DNA from: Theobroma cacao
Taxonomy: Eukaryota; Streptophyta; Magnoliopsida; Malvales; Malvaceae
DNA: 64,000 nucleotides
Assembly (NCBI RefSeq): GCF_000208745.1
Contig: NC_030858.1
Location: forward strand, 35,980,486-36,044,485
Direction of reading: 5' to 3'
Numbering within the stretch: position 1 is the stretch's first letter; each line of letters opens with the position of its first letter. The translations under genes and the position numbers were made by a program. The notes under the pieces were generated by a model that was not told the DNA's origin, made no database searches, and saw nothing but the letters and a program-made list of their open reading frames with translations. Below, piece after piece: positions 55,395 to 64,000 of the stretch.

Positions 55395-56738
55395 TTTCCT
55401 TCCCAACGTCTTTCTATCTTCCTCCCTTACTCTGTTAAGAAGACTAGATAAACTATTTATAGATACCAGATGCAAATTAAGAACCAACTGTCAAATTTCA
55501 AACGTTCAACACTTGACTCTTGTAAAGCAAAAAACGTGAAACGAAAATTGTCTTTGAAGACTTACCTCTTCTAGTGAGAATTCAAGTATGCTTTATTGCT
55601 TCAAGTTTTTGTTTCTGAAAATGTTTAGTTTGCCTAGTTTACTTGTCCAGTCCAGTCCTTACTAGCCCATTTGATTTGAAATCTTCCCATACCGGCCCCT
55701 AAGCTTAGCAAATAATCATTCTTAAATTTTAAATGAACGATAAAAACAAAATCAAATGACCCAAACTCAAGCCGAATCATGAAGAACATGTCATAAATTT
55801 TAACTACAAATTCTTGCAACTCAACAACTTATTTTTTTCCAATAAATGGAGAACTTTTACTCCCTTTCTGAGAATGAATTCAATAATAAAATTTAATTTT
55901 TATTTTTCAAACTTGTACTTGAAAATAATAGATTTTACATAAGGAGATGCTTATGAAATTCCTCTATTTTGCTTTTGTTTCTTTAATCAAAAAGAAAAGT
56001 GATTGCTAAACGTTAAAAGAGATGTTTATACTAACCCTGCTTATTTCTTAATAAATTCCTAATATAAGGAAATATCCTAACATAGGTCTAACTATTTATA
56101 AAATAAAACAGTAAGAAACTTTTTTTTTTTCATAATTTGAATTTTATAAATACAATAGCACAAATGTCATTTTGGGTTAGTGTATTACAGCATACATCTC
56201 TATCTTTTTTGTCTCGGAAAAATGAGAGAAATAAGGGTTTGGGTCTTTCTTGTAGAACATTTAAGCCTGATAAGATTAAGAGTAATATATACCCGTTTAT
56301 TTCACCTACAAGAACTAAGAAAAGCATGCCAGAATGCAAATTTGTGTCGTACAACAAAATTTGCTGGTCTTTTCATTCAATTGGGAAGAACACGAATCAA
56401 TGAACGTCAAGCTCCTGCTCGTTCAAAGCTGTTCATCACAATTCATGATCATCTGTCGGCTTTTTCCTTTTTACGGCAAAAGTCTAGCATGACAAGATGT
56501 TTGTCTTGAAGCCCAAGGACTAGAAATTAAGTTCCCATGACATTTATCGAGCTTTCGATGAAGAACAAGTCACCAGGGAAAGCCAACATCTACTTGCTTG
56601 GTAAAGAACAAATGATTACACCTATACAAATATGATTGAACATTAATGTCTTAAATAGGACAACAAAATAGAAATCGCTTATTAAAACTCCAGGTTTTGG
56701 GGTCAAATTAAATCCTAAACCCATCTCTTTGTTCTTGT
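55395..56738. other. intergenic stretch conserved with block 1
   Basis: Nearly identical to 23393-24735. Short plus- and minus-strand frames at 56130-56509 are shared with block 1 but match no family I know. No other signal. Confidence 0.55.
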
Positions 56739-58767
<2,029 letters not shown>

Positions 58768-58968
58768 TACAACTCTCTCTCTCTCTTTCACTCTCTGGTC
58801 AAGAGCTTGATGTTCAGTACTGCAGCTTCTTGGAGCTCAAATTTTGTTAACAAGCGTAGAGAACAATATAGTAACAAAGCCCAATGCCAGTCAACTATCG
58901 ACGAGTACAATTAAAAATATACAACGAAGACTGGCAGCTTGTGGTAGATGGCAATGGTGTTAGATCAA

Positions 58969-59813
58969 ATTCAATACAACTTTGCTTAGAAGATTATTGA
59001 GTACCATAATTGGTAGAATTATATTCTTGTTGCCCAGGATTTGAATCTTGTGAAACAATTTCTTGTATTTTAAAATATCTTTTCAAGACTTATTTATACA
59101 AAAACTTGTTAAAAATTATTACTCATTTCTTTCTCATTAGCATATTCAACAACTAACAATTTGACAAATTTCTATTCATTGATAAAAAATAAGTATACAC
59201 ATATACAAACGACATAAAATTAAATATAAAAATTAAATAATTAAATAATATATCTACAAAGTAAATAAAAAAAAAAGACTCATAATTTCAAAATATTATT
59301 TAACATGCAATACTATTTTCTACTAGAAAGATTTTGTTCGAATCCCAAACTATCAAATTAATCAAAAAATATTTACACATGAATCATTTAAACACTTGAT
59401 TTGGGGTTGAAAATTATTTATAATTGAGCAATGAAAGTCTAGATGAGTTGTTTTGAAAGAGTAAAAAATGCAACCAAAGATTGAGAAGAGAAGTATCAAT
59501 GCAGGTCTCAAAAGTAATATTTGAATTTTTGGAGAGAAAGATTTTAGTTTAAGTTTTGACTTTTTAATAAAATCTTAAATTATAATTTTTTTATCTTTTA
59601 ATATTTAAATATTAATATATAAATTATGTTTTGATAAATTTATTTTGATAGGAAATTTTTGACCTCACTCTTTACAAAATTGTAAAAAACTTAGTGAGTT
59701 CTTTAGTGTTATTAATTATATAAAATTCTAGATGACTAATATACTTAGTATAAATTTTTAACAATTGAGTAGTGTCATGTGACACTACTCTTATACAGCT
59801 GGATCCGCCCATG
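58969..59813. mobile_element. hAT-like element, left-truncated block 2 copy
   Basis: Homologous to 28848-29661. The right end CTGGATCCGCCCATG is followed by GTTGTGGG (59814-59821). The left end and the LINE sequence before it are missing: the element joins K's upstream flank at about 58968, so block 2 lacks the 26.04-28.85 kb interval. Confidence 0.7.
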
Positions 59814-60130
59814 GTTGTGGGTGTCTTGTTTGGCCCACTTGGCATCCAAGACTCCAACTTTGCCGAGCTTATGGCCATTCTTCATGCATTGCATCTTTTC
59901 TCGCGCTCCTCTTTCGCAAGCTTTAAGTTGATTATTGAATCTGACTCCAAGAATGTTCTATCGTGAGTGACCAATATTGATACGAGGCTTTGGGACAAGT
60001 GGTATTTATTTAATGAGATTGATACACTTGTTCTTTCACTAGGCATGGTGTCTTTTACCCATATTTTATAGTAAGATAATTGTTTTGTAGATTCTTTAAC
60101 GAAGTTTGGAGTTGACAGAAACATGATATT
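59814..60130 (+). pseudogene. LINE RNase H C-terminal piece, block 2 copy
   Basis: Reads GPLGIQDSNFAELMAILHAL and IIESDSKNVLS, so both the Glu and the later Asp are kept, unlike the 29.7 kb copy, which has Asn. Stops follow soon after (TGA near 59967). Only the end of the domain is present. Confidence 0.75.
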
Positions 60131-61672
60131 CTCAGTATGGTGATAACTTTTGATACTTTTATTTGGTTGAGCTGTTGCCTTTTGGTTTATGTTAATACTC
60201 GGATTTGTTTATGACTTTTACATTGTCTTACGGTGCCAATAAGCGAATCTTTTATTTAATGGTACGGAGTACCATTAGGGTTGTACTCGATCGTATGTCC
60301 TGACCTTAATCCCCATATATAGATAGATCTTTACACTGTAATTTCAATAATTTTAATACAAATTTCATTTGACTAAGAAAAAAATCATTTTATTACCTTG
60401 GATCACAGTTCTATTACAGCCTGCAAATTTCTCACGTTACAAACTTCTCTTAGCATTCTTTTTCCTCTCGTTCTTTCTTTAAGTTTTTTTTAAAAAAAAA
60501 ATGATAAATTCCATTAATCAAGACAGAAAACCCCTGTAAAAAAAGTTCTTTCTTTAAGTTACAACTGATACACCTGAAACCACACTTTTTCCTTTTAGAA
60601 AGATTGCAGGAAACCTTAAATTTCTCGATATCCGAACTTCAAACCATTTATTTGAGTGTGAAATAATAGTTTCTCCCAAATCGTAGTTAAAAAATTAATA
60701 TAAACGGAGCAGCAATTGAATGGCAGTTTAACTGGCGAGATACTACTGAAGTATCCTGCTCTGATCAGATATTTGATGTTACTTATGTAACCATTCATAC
60801 GATAATAGTATCAATCAGTTGTAACCTTTAACGTATGTGTCAAATAGTGGAGACTGCTGCTGATACGTTGATCTCACGAGCTCAGTTGGCTAAAGATGAA
60901 TTTGTATGCGAGATTCAAGGCATAGATAAGAGTTAGAGAGTTTTGATGCATATGTACAACTTTGACCACAATTCAGATTTAAAGAGAACAGGGGGACAAT
61001 GAAAAGAAAGACGGTTTCCTACTGATGCTATTCACACTTCAATTTATTCACAATCACCATAGAAATTACTCCGTATACAAAAAACACTGCTAAAGTTACA
61101 ATCAGTTAATCATAAACCAGTAAAATCTCAAAGTACAGGGAAATAGATAGCAAGAGAGAAAGAGAGAGAGAGTAGGTAGATAAGAGTTCAATACCAAGAA
61201 ATGGAGACAAAACTAGAGAACTATGAGCCAGTTAATAAACGAGGACACAAATGCAAACATGGGAAGTATCTCCTTTTCCAGGCTGGCTAATGGAGCTAAA
61301 CAAGATATCAAAAGTAGCTATTTCCATGACAGAATTCTCAAAGAACTCACAGCCATGTCATCGTGATTAGAGAATAATGACTATAATCCAAATGAGAACA
61401 GTGAAGGAAATACTGCCAGCCCCATCTCATCACAGACCATTGAAAGAAAAACAAAAGATAAGCTGAGGAAAGCCAACCACTATATAGCATAAAAACAATT
61501 TAGGAGGGGAGAAGTTCTTGTTCAAATATGAAAGAATGAGCAGGGGACAGCTAACAAAATCCAGTGAAAATCAGGACAATCTGAAACTTTTTAATTTTAA
61601 CAGTGGTTGGCTTGCTGTAAAATAGGAAAGGAGAGAGAGACAAACAAGACATGGTTGAGTAACTGGAGGTTT
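60131..61672. other. 3' flank of copy L, no gene seen
   Basis: Up to about 60770 it matches 30290-30615. Beyond that lies sequence found only in block 2, with a GA-rich tract near 61155. No convincing open frame; probably untranslated or intergenic sequence after L. Confidence 0.5.
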
Positions 61673-63848
<2,176 letters not shown>

Positions 63849-64000
63849 TGGTTAATGAAAGGGCTTCAAACAGCAACCAGCTTCCCCCACGATGTAAGGT
63901 TCTTGAATATAGAACAGAGTGGCTACTTGGTGATCAACAGAGTCAAAATTGGTCACCCAAAAACATAAAAACCCAATTCAAATGCTGCTGCAGCCTTCGG

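Overview
The window looks like nuclear DNA of a flowering plant, most likely a eudicot. It is AT-rich, its genes are split by GT-AG introns, and it carries Copia-, Gypsy-, LINE-, hAT- and Mutator-like debris. The species cannot be named from the sequence. ATCGATAC-rich minisatellites remind me of Malvaceae, but that is only an impression.

The main content is a tandem cluster of short-chain dehydrogenase/reductase (SDR) genes of the tropinone-reductase-like (SDR65C) family, all on the minus strand. The standard gene has five exons: exon 1 carries the TGGTKGIG cofactor motif, exon 2 the RN/CSR cofactor-binding region, exon 3 NNVG plus the catalytic Ser and YxxxK, exon 4 the [10 protein letters not shown] helix, and exon 5 the C-terminal [32 protein letters not shown] region. 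Ungapped copies have constant internal exon lengths of 208, 217 and 107 bp. I find thirteen SDR loci plus one extra fragment: A 6.1 kb, B' 10.3 kb, B 11.2-13.7, C 14.3-15.9, D 22.0-23.4, E 24.7-25.9, F 31.4-32.0, G 34.7-36.6, H 42.3-44.8, I 49.4-51.4, J 54.0-55.4, K 56.7-58.8, L 61.7-63.8, and a D/J scrap at 53.0-53.2.

The array is a duplicated block. Block 1 (about 5.7-32.1 kb) and block 2 (about 34.2-63.9 kb) have the same order: A/G, a minisatellite-bearing Mutator-like element in both, B/H, C/I by position, D/J, E/K, a LINE tail with an hAT-like insertion in both, F/L. Decay is lopsided. H, I, K and L are open in block 2, while their block 1 partners B, E and F are broken and only C is open in block 1. 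D and J share the same fatal lesions, so they died before the block was copied. Five apparently intact genes remain (C, H, I, K, L). L encodes a putative plastid-targeted form whose catalytic Tyr is replaced by Gln. G keeps open exons but has lost the catalytic Ser and one splice donor.

The first 5.7 kb lies outside the SDR block. It holds a plus-strand plant-mobile-domain (PMD) gene with in-frame stops, degenerate tandem repeats, and a minus-strand Gypsy-like gag relic with its leader. Between SDR genes are AT-rich 3' flanks copied with the genes, solo and partial LTRs, minisatellites and simple repeats. Four single N bases (about 16600, 38291, 40207, 53689) mark contig joins. Three are flanked by direct copies of the same sequence, which suggests unmerged contig ends. 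Some of the local duplication, and possibly part of the block duplication, could therefore be assembly or haplotype artefact.

I saw no tRNA, rRNA or CRISPR array.
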